This document shows, one piece after another, positions 30,674 through 39,661 of a stretch of 54,265 nucleotides of DNA. Both the position numbers and the translations under genes were made by a program. The notes beneath the pieces are model-generated. The model made no database searches. It worked only from the letters and a program-made list of their open reading frames with translations, and was not told the DNA's origin. Origin of the DNA: Methanococcoides sp. (GTDB lineage: Archaea > Halobacteriota > Methanosarcinia > Methanosarcinales > Methanosarcinaceae); assembly GCA_021108185.1 (NCBI GenBank), contig JAIORJ010000112.1:1-54265 (forward strand), read 5' to 3'. Every line of letters starts with the position of its first letter. The stretch's first letter is position 1.

Positions 30674-31429
30674 TCACATATCCATAATTAGCGCATCAAG
30701 CCCGTCACGGATCTCACGAACAGCTTCTGACAATACCCTGCCATTGTCATGCTCGTCCACAATTTTCTGAAGTTCAAAGGGGTCAAGCGCTTTTAGTTCA
30801 GTTGCAAGCCCGACCATATTCTCAAGTGCTCTGACAACATTATCAACAATGGTCACAGTTGCAGTTCGGGACGTACGTGACATAGGGTTCAGGTCTATGG
30901 CAATAACGATCTTGCCCATATCAACAAGTTTCTGACACCGATCACCATCCTCAAGAGGAACAAGCACGACATCCGCCTTGTAAATACCATCCGAGTCCAC
31001 GATCGCTCTGCCATGGTCCAGAGAAAGCCTTGCATCCCCCTTTCCACCAAGCACCTCAGAAGCACCCTTTTGCTTAAGATGGGAAATGATACGTTCCACG
31101 CGTTCATCACTGCGGTGGAACAGATTCACTTCAAGCGGAGCACTGACCAGTTCAGAAAGTTCCACAAGAAGCTCCGGCACAAGGGCTGCAGCATTTCCAT
31201 TGACAGAAAGAATAGGACGCTCAGCAAGAAGCAGCATACAGACAGCTACTTTCTCTGCCAAAAAAGCAGAAGTGGTGGTCCTTTCACCAACAAGATAATC
31301 GAAACACTCACCTCTGCCCTGTGCAACCAGTCCCTGCTGACTGGTAATTCCAATATCCACACCCTCGACTATCCGCTCCCTTGTCATAAGGGAAGCGTAG
31401 CGAGGGTGATCCTTAGGAATATCACTCAT
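30674..31429 (-). CDS. 4-phosphopantoate--beta-alanine ligase
   Basis: 251 residues. This archaeal enzyme (phosphopantothenate synthetase) joins 4-phosphopantoate and beta-alanine with ATP and replaces bacterial PanC. Typical segments are IPKDHPRYASL at the start, VNGNAAALVP, LDHGRAIVDSDGIYKADVV, VPLEDGDR and the C-terminal IAIDLNPMSRTSRTA. Pantoate kinase, its partner in the pathway, lies two genes upstream and CoaBC three. The ATG at 31429 is preferred to the one at 31438 by similarity and the GTGGTAAG ribosome site. Confidence 0.92.
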   Translation of the reverse strand: MSDIPKDHPRYASLMTRERIVEGVDIGITSQQGLVAQGRGECFDYLVGERTTTSAFLAEKVAVCMLLLAERPILSVNGNAAALVPELLVELSELVSAPLEVNLFHRSDERVERIISHLKQKGASEVLGGKGDARLSLDHGRAIVDSDGIYKADVVLVPLEDGDRCQKLVDMGKIVIAIDLNPMSRTSRTATVTIVDNVVRALENMVGLATELKALDPFELQKIVDEHDNGRVLSEAVREIRDGLDALIMDM

Positions 31430-31443
31430 ACTTACCACATATC

Positions 31444-32394
31444 TTAGGCAGTAGCATCAAGGATAATTCCCTGATCCGAAGGTACTATCAAGGTCTGCAC
31501 TTCCTGACTCTCAAGCATCTGGATGTACTTGTAGTTGATAAGCTTCGGGTTCTTTGAAAATTCTACATTGACCAGACGCAGAGCTTCGGCCTCACCTGTT
31601 GCCTGAACGATCGTAGCATTGGCAATACCATTAGCTTCGATGATCCTTCGTTCAGCTTCGAGCTGCTCTTTCTGTTTCACGAAGATCATCCTCTGAGCAT
31701 CCTGATCCGCCTGAAGCTTGGATTCAATAGCATCAGCGATCTTTGTTGGAAGTTGGACATTCCTGAGCAGAACCTCTTCAACAATTATACCATCGGCAAC
31801 AAGAGCCTTTTCCATCTCAATCTGCATTTCAGTAGCTACAAGGTCCCTTTGCTCACCATATATGGCCATGGCAGTGTGACCGGAAACAACTTCTCTTATA
31901 ACTGATTTGATAGTAGGTCTGATGATCTTCTGTGCATAAGCGGTACCAAGTTTTGTATGAACAACACTTGCATCATCTGAAACAAGCCTGTACCTGACAG
32001 AGATATCAAGCCCTAGCGTCAAGCCTTCATTGGTCAATGCATTTATCTGGTCATCTCCGACAACTTCACCTTCTGCAGCTTTGGCGCTCATTGTGTACAT
32101 TTCGCTCCGGACAGAATACTTTGTAACGCTTACCCAGGGAGGTACAATATGCAAACCTTCACCAAGTTCATCATCCATTACACCACCGAACTGACTGAAC
32201 TTCACTCCGACCTGTCCTGCACCAACTGAAACGAATATAGATCCGAACACTGCCGAAAAGATAAGCAATATCACAAGAACTATTGCACCACCACGAAGGA
32301 TGTTTGCCACCATTGGAGGGATATTTATCTCCGGCATCTGTGGGTCTTTAGTACTTTTTGGGCCTTTGGGATCCCAATCATCTTCCATTACCAT
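31444..32394 (-). CDS. SPFH (prohibitin/stomatin-like) membrane protein
   Basis: 316 residues. An N-terminal cytoplasmic segment with Pro-rich PKGPKSTKDPQMPE is followed by one membrane helix (about residues 34-56), then an SPFH domain (about 57-240) with GQVGVKFSQFGG and SVRYRLVSDDASVV, and a coiled coil rich in Glu and Ala (KQKEQLEAERRII, TGEAEALRL). Prohibitins form large membrane rings that scaffold or guard proteases. It sits inside a CoA-synthesis operon, where no direct metabolic role is evident. Confidence 0.9.
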   Translation of the reverse strand: MVMEDDWDPKGPKSTKDPQMPEINIPPMVANILRGGAIVLVILLIFSAVFGSIFVSVGAGQVGVKFSQFGGVMDDELGEGLHIVPPWVSVTKYSVRSEMYTMSAKAAEGEVVGDDQINALTNEGLTLGLDISVRYRLVSDDASVVHTKLGTAYAQKIIRPTIKSVIREVVSGHTAMAIYGEQRDLVATEMQIEMEKALVADGIIVEEVLLRNVQLPTKIADAIESKLQADQDAQRMIFVKQKEQLEAERRIIEANGIANATIVQATGEAEALRLVNVEFSKNPKLINYKYIQMLESQEVQTLIVPSDQGIILDATA

Positions 32395-32491
32395 AATCTT
32401 TGCTCCTTTTTTATAAAATAAAACTGAATTCTAATACATACTGCGATAGTCGTTAGGTCTTCTTCAATGTTGCGAACAAAAGACCCTGAGA

Positions 32492-33373
32492 TCAAATATC
32501 CAAAGGAAGGAGATTGCAAGAACCAACATTGTAGGTAAGGACATCACCGAACTCCTTAAGGGATTCCATAACATCCCCCTTCGAAGCAGCTCCTGAAATC
32601 GCAAAAATAGTGTCCCCCAGCATTGCCTGTGAGGACATACCACCAATAGCATCCACAGCTTCGAGGGCATCCAACAAGCGGTCGCTGGAAAGCCCGCACC
32701 TCAATGTGAACTGTTTCGAAAGTTCCATGAAATTATCCAGCGTAGGCATTGAAAGCAACGAACGTAAAGCTTCCCTGCCGGCAGAATTTATCTCACGCAT
32801 AATAACACTGTCCTCAAGAATAGAACCGGTGGAAAGTTCACCCAGCACAACACAAAATATCTCGAAAGGAGGGGATGGGACCCTGTCAAGCTTACCATAC
32901 GGAGGACAGCCCGCAGACAGGCGGATAGGTATCCCACCCTGGGACTGACCTTCGACATCACCCATCCCACTTCCATTCGTGACCTCTGCAATATGAGCGG
33001 TCCCTAACAACTGATTGGAAGTAAGACCCAGAGAAAAGGCTTCGTTCAATGCATAGGCCACGCTCAACGCACCTGCGGCTGAAGCACCAAAACCACACCC
33101 GATCGGAATAGAGGAAGTGCAACTGACCTTGACCGGGAAATCAACTAATTGTTCCACAACTGCCCTCGTGGTCTCTGCTAAAACAGGGATACCATCAAGG
33201 ATGATTTCCGTCCCACCCACGCATTCAGAAACGGTGGTCTCAATACCACCATCAAGAACAAGACCGCATCCTGTAGAACCTCTCTTTTGAGGCAGGGGGT
33301 CATCATGTATCTCAAAGAAACCGGTAATATGCCCGGGTGTAAAAGCCCTACCAACAGAGCTCTCAGTGGACAT
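32492..33373 (-). CDS. Pantoate kinase (GHMP family)
   Basis: 293 residues. Phosphorylates pantoate with ATP to 4-phosphopantoate, the archaeal-specific route to CoA. The GHMP ATP loop is SIPIGCGFGASAAGALSVAY; the N-terminal SVGRAFTPGHITGFFEI and the segment GSGMGDVEGQSQGGIPIR match the pantoate kinase branch. The gene overlaps coaBC by 11 bases and shares its operon. Confidence 0.92.
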   Translation of the reverse strand: MSTESSVGRAFTPGHITGFFEIHDDPLPQKRGSTGCGLVLDGGIETTVSECVGGTEIILDGIPVLAETTRAVVEQLVDFPVKVSCTSSIPIGCGFGASAAGALSVAYALNEAFSLGLTSNQLLGTAHIAEVTNGSGMGDVEGQSQGGIPIRLSAGCPPYGKLDRVPSPPFEIFCVVLGELSTGSILEDSVIMREINSAGREALRSLLSMPTLDNFMELSKQFTLRCGLSSDRLLDALEAVDAIGGMSSQAMLGDTIFAISGAASKGDVMESLKEFGDVLTYNVGSCNLLPLDI

Positions 33374-34610
33374 TTAATTCCCTTTTAGTCAACATGTCTT
33401 CTATATTATCCGCCAATGCTCCAGCGATAAGTCTTTTGTTCCCACTGATATGAGTGATCTCACCATTTTCAGCAGGTATTATGTAGACATCGTTCTCAAT
33501 TGTACCCATCCCGCTGCTACCTACCTCATTGGCCACGACCATATCCAGATCCGCATCCTCCATCGAATCTTTTGCGCGGACAATGAGCTCATCTTCAGAA
33601 ATGTATGCCTCTGCCTTGAACCCAATCACAGAGAGGTCCGGATAAGCATCACGCACCTCACGTATCAGTTTGCGGGTGCTTCTGAACTTCAATGAAAGGT
33701 CACCGCCGGACTTGATCTTATCATCCCTGGCATCAATGGTATAATCTGAAATTGCCGCCGCACTGATAAGCATATCATACCCGTACTCAAGTTCCTTTAA
33801 TGTAGCATCCACCATCTGACCGGCACTTTCCACAAGTATCTCGCTGACGCCATCAAGCTCGAGATTGCCCCTATGGACCACGGTAACATCTGCACCCCTG
33901 CGATAGAATTCCAGTGCGAGCTCCCTGCCAGTGGTGCCTGAAGAACGGTTGGTGATAATTCTGATAGGATCAATGGATTCTGCGGTCGCCCCACTCGTAA
34001 TGAGCACTTTTTTACCGGAAAGGACACTATCCCCAAGAGCACGCTCCGCAGCAAGTACTATCTGGTCGTTCGATGCGATCTTCGCTATACCCTCACTGAG
34101 ATGAGGACCAACAAATGAAATATCCCAGCTCTTTAGCTTATCGATATTTTCCATCACTGCCGGATGTTCATACATGGAATTATGCATGGCAGGGACGACT
34201 ATTACAGGAATAGCGGAACCTATGGCCGTTGTCGCAAAAGTAGTTACAGGAGTGTCATCCACCCCAACTGCCATCTTACCAATAGTGTTAGCAGTTGCCG
34301 GTGCTATCAGTAGAAGATCGGCACAACCTTCAGCACCACAGAACTTCACATGTTCGACCTCACCGGCGAGGTCAGTGATCACTTCATGTCCTGTTGCATA
34401 ATGCAGCGCATCCTTATGGATGATATGCTGTGCAGCCTCGCTCATTACACCATAGACATCTGCACCATTACGAATGAGTTCACGTGCAAGTTCTATGACC
34501 CGTACTGCACCTATACTGCCCGTTACTGCAAGAACTATAGTCTTTCCGGAAAGAGAGGCACTTTTCTGCCCCTTGATCCACATAGTAGGATGGCGTGAAG
34601 TATTCATCAT
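33363..34610 (-). CDS. coaBC: Bifunctional phosphopantothenoylcysteine decarboxylase/synthetase
   Basis: 415 residues with two domains. The N-terminal flavoprotein decarboxylase has TGSIGAVRVIELAREL and PAMHNSMYEHPAV. The C-terminal synthetase domain has ITSGATAESIDPIRIITNRS and IGFKAEAY. It makes 4'-phosphopantetheine from 4-phosphopantothenate and cysteine. It leads the minus-strand operon and diverges from the Vms1-like gene across about 80 bases; a TATA-like CATAAATAAA lies near 34675. The exact start among ATGs at 34610, 34607 and 34583 is unclear. Confidence 0.93.
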   Translation of the reverse strand: MMNTSRHPTMWIKGQKSASLSGKTIVLAVTGSIGAVRVIELARELIRNGADVYGVMSEAAQHIIHKDALHYATGHEVITDLAGEVEHVKFCGAEGCADLLLIAPATANTIGKMAVGVDDTPVTTFATTAIGSAIPVIVVPAMHNSMYEHPAVMENIDKLKSWDISFVGPHLSEGIAKIASNDQIVLAAERALGDSVLSGKKVLITSGATAESIDPIRIITNRSSGTTGRELALEFYRRGADVTVVHRGNLELDGVSEILVESAGQMVDATLKELEYGYDMLISAAAISDYTIDARDDKIKSGGDLSLKFRSTRKLIREVRDAYPDLSVIGFKAEAYISEDELIVRAKDSMEDADLDMVVANEVGSSGMGTIENDVYIIPAENGEITHISGNKRLIAGALADNIEDMLTKRELNVH

Positions 34611-34693
34611 ATGAACTTTGTATTCTACTGATAAGTACCTTACTGAATGTTTTAAGAAGATATGACAGAATTTTTATTTATGGAGAACTTAAC

Positions 34694-35713
34694 TTGAGTC
34701 AAATGGATGATAAGAAAAAAGTGGTGGAGAACCTGAACTCCCTTTTCAGCCGGTATTCAGGAAAAGAAAGGTTGGAGAATGAGATAGAGAAGCTACAGTC
34801 ACATCTACTTGAGATAGAGATAGACAAAAAGCGCCTCGAAAAGAACGAAACCAACACAAAAAAGGCCATTGCTGCAAAGCAGGAAGCTGAACAGAAGCTG
34901 AATGAGGCTGATGTCCGTATAGAAACACTTACGCACCAACTTGAAGAGCTCAGGAACAAGGGAACGAATGAGAACTCATTTTCCCTTATTGAAGAGATAT
35001 CACCATCGTCTTTCGAACCTTACATCGAGAGATTAGCATCCATAACTTCCGGCAACGATTCGTTCATCACTGCTTACATGACATATGAACAGATGCAGGC
35101 CAACGAGATACAGGGAAAACTCGCAAAACATCTCGACCAGGACACATTGCAGTTGCTCAAAAAGATAAATTCCAATACTGGATATGTGCTATTCTACGAC
35201 AATATGAAGATGGTATGCGAGGTAATACTACCCCCCATCCCCATAACCGAAAGTTTATTGGAGATCGCCGGATCGTTCAATGTAGAACCACTTACAAAGC
35301 TGTTGGACAGGGAAATGACCGTCTGCGTACTTGCAACACATGCAGGGGAATCGCTCATAGGAATAACATCTGATAAGACCGTCTTTGATGAGGACATGGT
35401 CATCAGAAGCAGTGTCAAGGCAAAACACACAAAAGGCGGATTTAGCCAAAGACGTTTTGAGAGACTTCGGGATGAAGACATTGCACACCATGCGGATAAA
35501 GTCAGAAGTGCACTGAAAGATCTGCTTGCAAGCTCGATGATCGACATCGATATGATGTTCCTCTGTGGCGATATTGTCCTTGCCGGCCATATAGTGGATG
35601 AGATGAATATCGAGATACCGTTGATGGAAAGGAACATTGACGCAAGGATAGAAAAACATGACACAGGCAACATTCTGAGAAGTATCTTTAGTTGCCGTCG
35701 TTATAGATTATGA
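34694..35713 (+). CDS. Vms1-like peptidyl-tRNA hydrolase (archaeal eRF1-like family)
   Basis: About 340 residues. An N-terminal coiled coil (about 10-100; ENEIEKLQSHLLEIEIDKKR) is followed by an eRF1-like catalytic domain. The loop KAKHTKGGFSQRRFERLRDE contains a Gln at the place where Vms1/ANKZF1 and eRF1 carry the catalytic Gln. In eukaryotes Vms1 frees nascent chains from tRNA on stalled 60S subunits. This assignment rests on motif and architecture. The start could be TTG at 34694 (GGAG 8 bases upstream) or ATG at 34703, which would be near the transcription start expected from TTTATTTAT at 34672-34680. The stop overlaps the next gene by 4 bases. Confidence 0.78.
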   Translation: MSQMDDKKKVVENLNSLFSRYSGKERLENEIEKLQSHLLEIEIDKKRLEKNETNTKKAIAAKQEAEQKLNEADVRIETLTHQLEELRNKGTNENSFSLIEEISPSSFEPYIERLASITSGNDSFITAYMTYEQMQANEIQGKLAKHLDQDTLQLLKKINSNTGYVLFYDNMKMVCEVILPPIPITESLLEIAGSFNVEPLTKLLDREMTVCVLATHAGESLIGITSDKTVFDEDMVIRSSVKAKHTKGGFSQRRFERLRDEDIAHHADKVRSALKDLLASSMIDIDMMFLCGDIVLAGHIVDEMNIEIPLMERNIDARIEKHDTGNILRSIFSCRRYRL

Positions 35714-36498
35714 GAGATGTTCACATGATAGAGCCGGAAGAACTCGAAGGGATCGTAGGTGCCCTTGGTGCAGCAACTCATGAAGAAGTTATCAGCATCG
35801 TGAAGGAACTTGCCTATGAAAGGGATGAAGATGAGCCTTTGCATGACGAAATTGAGAAAATGTGTGAAAAGGCTGTTTCCGAACATCTTCTTGAGACCAT
35901 ATCTTCAGAAGAGCTAAGTGAAGAATGTGACAAATGTGAAGAGGGTATGGAGTTCTATATCCTTGGACCCAATGCATTTCCCGAGTATCCGTTCGAACTC
36001 AGTGAAGTATTAGATATACTGAAACTGGACAAGCGCGAAGTTGATTCGGAAAAGCTCACACAGAGATATTCCGAAAGCCTAAAAGCAAGACTCGCAGAAC
36101 TCCGGCACAATATAGACAAATATTCGGAGAATGTGAAAGAGGGTAGGGAGTTCTATATCCTTGGACCCAACGCATTTCCCGAACATCCATTCGAACTCAG
36201 CGAAGTAATAGATATACTGAAAACGGACAGGAACGAAGTTGATACGGAAAAGCTCACACGAAAGAATTCCGAAAGACTAAAAGCAAGGTTCACGAAACTC
36301 AAGCACAATATAGACAAATGTTCGGAGAATGTGGAAGGGAGTCTGGATATCCTGACACTTGAACAACAATACAGCGACCTTCTGAACGTTTACTACGATT
36401 ATGATTCATGGCTCGAAGGCGGTATTGCAGATATGGAGAACGACATATTAGCTCTTAGCAAACAGATCGATTCCCTTGGTACAGCACAAGATATTTGA
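35710..36498 (+). CDS. Acidic protein with a tandemly duplicated domain (DUF7109-like)
   Basis: 262 residues, soluble, strongly acidic. The N-terminal MIEPEELEGIVGALGAATHE resembles a haloarchaeal family that I remember as DUF7109. Next come two 66-residue units (residues 78-143 and 144-209), each with EFYILGPNAFPExPFELSEV followed by a charged helix. The C-terminal part (LTLEQQYSDLLNVYYDYDSW) is a helical acidic tail. The ATG overlaps the stop of the Vms1-like gene (ATGA). RlmE follows 30 bases later. The function is unknown; the context points to the ribosome. Confidence 0.75.
   Translation: MRDVHMIEPEELEGIVGALGAATHEEVISIVKELAYERDEDEPLHDEIEKMCEKAVSEHLLETISSEELSEECDKCEEGMEFYILGPNAFPEYPFELSEVLDILKLDKREVDSEKLTQRYSESLKARLAELRHNIDKYSENVKEGREFYILGPNAFPEHPFELSEVIDILKTDRNEVDTEKLTRKNSERLKARFTKLKHNIDKCSENVEGSLDILTLEQQYSDLLNVYYDYDSWLEGGIADMENDILALSKQIDSLGTAQDI
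35941..36138 (+). repeat. Tandem duplication, unit 1 (198 bp)
   Basis: First of two in-frame 198-bp direct repeats inside the acidic-protein gene. My hand alignment to unit 2 gives about 28 mismatches (about 86% identity) and no gaps. Confidence 0.92.
36139..36336 (+). repeat. Tandem duplication, unit 2 (198 bp)
   Basis: Second unit, directly abutting unit 1. Differences cluster in the charged-helix part (the codons after the shared GAAAAGCTCACA), while the segment encoding FYILGPNAFP is nearly unchanged. Confidence 0.92.
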
Positions 36499-36528
36499 TG
36501 TTTGCATGCGATGAGAGGTCAGATATAC

Positions 36529-37332
36529 ATGGCAAGGGATAGAAGAGATACTTATTATTGGAGAGCAAAGGATGAAGGCTATCGTTCAAGGGCAGCCTAC
36601 AAGCTTTTCCAGATCAATGAAAAACATGAAGTGATCAAAGAAGGCGATACTATCGTGGACCTGGGTGCCGCTCCTGGAGGATGGTTGGAAGTCGCCAAGA
36701 AGATCTCCGGCGGAAAGATAGTAGGAGTTGACCTTCGCCGCATAAAGGAGATCGAAGGTGTGGATACCATCAAAGGGGATATCACATCTGACGAAACAAT
36801 TAAAAAGATAATAGAAATGGTAGGTGAAGGAGGCGCTGATGTAGTTATATGTGATGCTGCACCAAACCTTTCCGGTAACTGGAGCCTTGACCATGCACGT
36901 TCCATCGACCTTACCACATCTGCCCTTGAATGTGCAAAAAAGATCCTTAAACCAAAGGGACATTTTATTGTGAAAGTATTTCAGGGTGATATGTTCAAAG
37001 AGTACATGGACAAAGTTCGCGAAAGTTTCACGTACACCCGTGCATTCTCACCAAAAGCCTCAAGGCAAGAGAGTGCAGAGATCTATGTCATCGGGAAGAA
37101 ATTGCTTACAGCACCCTTTAAGATCGATGATAAGTTCGATGTCACCATCAAAAAGATAGGATCTAAGGGCAATGGGATAGCCTTTGTTGAAGACTTTGTG
37201 GTCTTTATGCAGGATGAGGTTAAAAAAGGAGAGAACGTCCGTATAAAGATAGTAGACGTTAAACCGGAATTTGCTTTTGCAATTGTCATTGGACGTTATG
37301 ACGAAGAGTTAAAAGATAAAAATGAAGAATAA
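36529..37332 (+). CDS. rlmE: 23S rRNA 2'-O-ribose methyltransferase RlmE with TRAM domain
   Basis: 267 residues. The FtsJ/RrmJ methyltransferase domain has RDTYYWRAKDEGYRSRAAYKL, the SAM loop DLGAAPGGWLEVA, the catalytic Asp in DAAPNLSG and Lys in FIVKVFQGD. A C-terminal TRAM RNA-binding domain (IKKIGSKGNGIAFVEDFVVF) is the archaeal addition. It methylates the ribose of a conserved 23S rRNA uridine. The start at 36529 has GAGGTCA 8 bases upstream; an ATG at 36502 is also in frame but less likely. Confidence 0.94.
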   Translation: MARDRRDTYYWRAKDEGYRSRAAYKLFQINEKHEVIKEGDTIVDLGAAPGGWLEVAKKISGGKIVGVDLRRIKEIEGVDTIKGDITSDETIKKIIEMVGEGGADVVICDAAPNLSGNWSLDHARSIDLTTSALECAKKILKPKGHFIVKVFQGDMFKEYMDKVRESFTYTRAFSPKASRQESAEIYVIGKKLLTAPFKIDDKFDVTIKKIGSKGNGIAFVEDFVVFMQDEVKKGENVRIKIVDVKPEFAFAIVIGRYDEELKDKNEE

Positions 37333-37343
37333 AGTGATATCCT

Positions 37344-37634
37344 TCAGCGATCCTGAAGGGTTTCCACCTCTTCCACAAGGAGCGAGCCGGCAGCGACCTC
37401 ATCTATGCTGTGAATGACCGCTCCAAGTTTTTCGATCTCCTGTTTTACCACTTCATATTCAATATTATCACCTTCAATGGTAATCTTGATGTTCTCTGTC
37501 CTCTGGTCGACCTCATACAGACCGATATTCACACCCGTAACACCATCAACACCACTCAACTTTCCAGCCAGTTCGATAGTAGAGGGATGATGGGGTTTCA
37601 ATACATCCAGAACCAATCTTCGAATTCTTGTCAA
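37344..37634 (-). CDS. DUF211 protein
   Basis: 96 residues with a ferredoxin-like fold typical of DUF211 ([20 protein letters not shown] at the start, then [19 protein letters not shown]). The family is common in archaea and of unknown function. The start is taken as TTG at 37634 because homologues begin with (M)[13 protein letters not shown] and GGAAGG lies upstream; another TTG at 37652 is possible. It converges with rlmE with 11 bases between them. Confidence 0.85.
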   Translation of the reverse strand: MTRIRRLVLDVLKPHHPSTIELAGKLSGVDGVTGVNIGLYEVDQRTENIKITIEGDNIEYEVVKQEIEKLGAVIHSIDEVAAGSLLVEEVETLQDR

Positions 37635-37731
37635 TTTGTTCAGCCTTCCCAAAAACTTCTGGTCAATTCGGAGAGTAATAGAAATATAGATAATTATCTG
37701 ATAATTAACAATTTAAGTTTTGTCAGCAAAC

Positions 37732-37741
37732 CTTATATAAA
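37732..37741 (+). promoter_or_regulatory. TATA box of the PHP gene
   Basis: CTTATATAAA lies about 100 bases before the start codon. The expected transcription start near 37765 leaves a leader of about 75 bases. AGGTGAG directly before the ATG at 37843 is the ribosome site. Confidence 0.55.
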
Positions 37742-37842
37742 CATTGATAAGAATACTGTTCGCACACAAACGATTAATATGAACAGTACATTAAAAACAA
37801 AAATTAATTCATAATTTATACAATAAAATCCCAGGTGAGTAC

Positions 37843-38481
37843 ATGATCGACCTACACACACACACCGTATTCAGTGACGGAGAACTTATTCCAAGTGAAC
37901 TTGTACGAAGAGCTGTTACTTTTGGATACAGAGGTATCGGGATTACAGACCATGCGGATTTTACCAACGTGGAACACATACTCTCATGTATCAAGAAAGC
38001 AAAATACATGGAAGAGGTCATGGACATCAGAATAATCCCCGGAGTTGAGATAACACACGTACACCCTGACAAGATAGCGTCTCTTGCAAAGATGGCAAGG
38101 GAACTTGGAGCAGAGATAGTTGTCGTTCACGGAGAAAGCCCGGTGGAACCTGTTGCACCTGGTACGAACGCTGCAGCAATTGCCTGTGAGGATGTTGATA
38201 TTCTTGCACACCCTGGTTTCATAACCGAAGAAGAAGCACAGATGGCTGCCGACAATGGGACCTGCCTCGAGATAACCGCAAGGAACGGTCACAACAGAAC
38301 GAACGGACACGTTGCAAGGCTCGGAACAGAAGTTGGTGCGACCATGGTAGTAAATACGGACACCCACAGTCCGGAAAATCTCATCACAAAAGAGACCGCA
38401 CTCAAGATAGCCATGGGTGCAGGACTAACTGAGTCACAGGCAAAGAAAGTGCTTGAGAACTCTGTGCGCTTTATCGAGTAA
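37843..38481 (+). CDS. PHP-domain phosphoesterase (histidinol-phosphatase-like)
   Basis: 212 residues, one PHP domain. Metal motifs are DLHTHTVFSDGE (3-14), ITDHADF, PGVEITH, VVVHGES, LAHPGF and NTDTHSPEN. Most likely a phosphoesterase; the family includes histidinol phosphatase and exonuclease domains, and the substrate cannot be told from the sequence. A 75-base leader and a strong ribosome site precede it. Confidence 0.88.
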   Translation: MIDLHTHTVFSDGELIPSELVRRAVTFGYRGIGITDHADFTNVEHILSCIKKAKYMEEVMDIRIIPGVEITHVHPDKIASLAKMARELGAEIVVVHGESPVEPVAPGTNAAAIACEDVDILAHPGFITEEEAQMAADNGTCLEITARNGHNRTNGHVARLGTEVGATMVVNTDTHSPENLITKETALKIAMGAGLTESQAKKVLENSVRFIE

Positions 38482-38489
38482 AACGGTTT

Positions 38490-39083
38490 TTAAAAATGGC
38501 TGAGGGTGTATTTGCCCTCACCTTCTACGAACACAAGTTCAAATACGAATTCTCCTGAGATCGGCCCTTCGAGAACGACACCCTTGCCATGACCTGAAGC
38601 AGAACTATCATCATCAATGACCCAAACATCCCCATCATTGGAGATACCTTTTCTGAACTCTATCGGGTCACCACCGATATGAACACGTGTTTTGAAACCA
38701 CCGGAATAACTACAAAGAATAGTGTTCTTTTCCACAGCCCATTCCGTATTGGTCAAATTACCATCCATATCCGGATCCGGATCAATCCCGAATGAGACAT
38801 ATTCCACATGTTCCGGCAATGAAAGGTCAAAGATACTCATCGTACCTTCAACATCATTACTTGAGATGTCCCTGGCATATCCATTCTGAATAGATGATAT
38901 CCCAAGTGCAACATCCTCGAGTTGTTTGTCCACGTGAGCATCATCGACCACAGGAGAAATGTTGTTCCACGAAAACGCGGTCATCAGGATTATCATACCT
39001 GCAATTGAGAGATAGAACACCATCTTCAACGGTATAGTGTCAACACCCCGAGTGTCAGCTAAGAACCGTTGAAGAGAATTCAT
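38490..39083 (-). CDS. Pilin-like exported protein with one N-terminal helix
   Basis: About 197 residues. The N-terminus has RFLADTRGVD followed by a hydrophobic helix (MVFYLSIAGMIILMTAF), in the style of archaeal type IV pilin-like proteins where a prepilin peptidase cuts before the helix. The rest is a beta-rich outer domain without Cys pairs, with acidic DPDPDMDGN that might bind calcium. The start at 39083 has TTAGGTGG just upstream. It may be a minor pilin or a membrane-tethered surface protein. Confidence 0.6.
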   Translation of the reverse strand: MNSLQRFLADTRGVDTIPLKMVFYLSIAGMIILMTAFSWNNISPVVDDAHVDKQLEDVALGISSIQNGYARDISSNDVEGTMSIFDLSLPEHVEYVSFGIDPDPDMDGNLTNTEWAVEKNTILCSYSGGFKTRVHIGGDPIEFRKGISNDGDVWVIDDDSSASGHGKGVVLEGPISGEFVFELVFVEGEGKYTLSHF

Positions 39084-39115
39084 ATCAACCACCTAAAAAT
39101 TGCAGTATCTTGTGT

Positions 39116-39661
39116 TCAGTCAAGCCAAGCGAAGAACTTGTCCAGCGCTCTTTTGCGATGGGACATTTTATTTTTCTCCTCGGTACCAAGCTCACCGAAT
39201 GTCTGTCCCTTATAATCGAAGATAGGATCGTAACCAAATCCCCCACTTCCACGCTCTTCGTAGGCGATCTCACCTTCGACAGTGCCAGTAAAGGTTACAG
39301 GTTCTCCTCCGGGTTCGCAATAGCCGATGACCGACTTAAAAACAGCGCTCCGGTCAGACTCATCTTCCATGAGCTTTAAGACCCTCTGGTTACCAAGATT
39401 TTCTTCCACGAATGCGGAATAAGGACCCGGAAAACCATTCAGTGCGTTGATGAAAAGACCCGAGTCATCCACCATCACAGGATGTTTTAACTTTTCAGCA
39501 CAGTATTTTGCACCATATGCAGCTATAGGTTCAAGTTCATCTTCCTGAAGTTCAGGATAGCCATCCTTATTCTGTATAAGTTCAATATCCTTGGCTGCAA
39601 GTATCTCTTTTGCCTCACTGAATTTACCTTTATTTCCTGTCACAAATACCATTTCACGCAT
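39116..39661 (-). CDS. rdgB: XTP/dITP diphosphatase (RdgB/HAM1)
   Basis: 181 residues. Removes non-canonical purine triphosphates. Motifs are VFVTGNKGKFSEA at the start, VDDSGLFINAL, GPYSAF, GEIAYEERGSGGFGYDPIF and SHRKRALDKF. The start at 39661 is backed by AGAGGGG. It overlaps the end of bud32 by 8 bases in an operon with kae1. An in-frame extension to 39718 is rejected. Confidence 0.95.
   Translation of the reverse strand: MREMVFVTGNKGKFSEAKEILAAKDIELIQNKDGYPELQEDELEPIAAYGAKYCAEKLKHPVMVDDSGLFINALNGFPGPYSAFVEENLGNQRVLKLMEDESDRSAVFKSVIGYCEPGGEPVTFTGTVEGEIAYEERGSGGFGYDPIFDYKGQTFGELGTEEKNKMSHRKRALDKFFAWLD

Noticed and set aside
34595-34693. An N-terminal extension of the Vms1-like protein
   Set aside because: It would start inside the divergent promoter and overlap the coaBC start; a ribosome site supports 34694.
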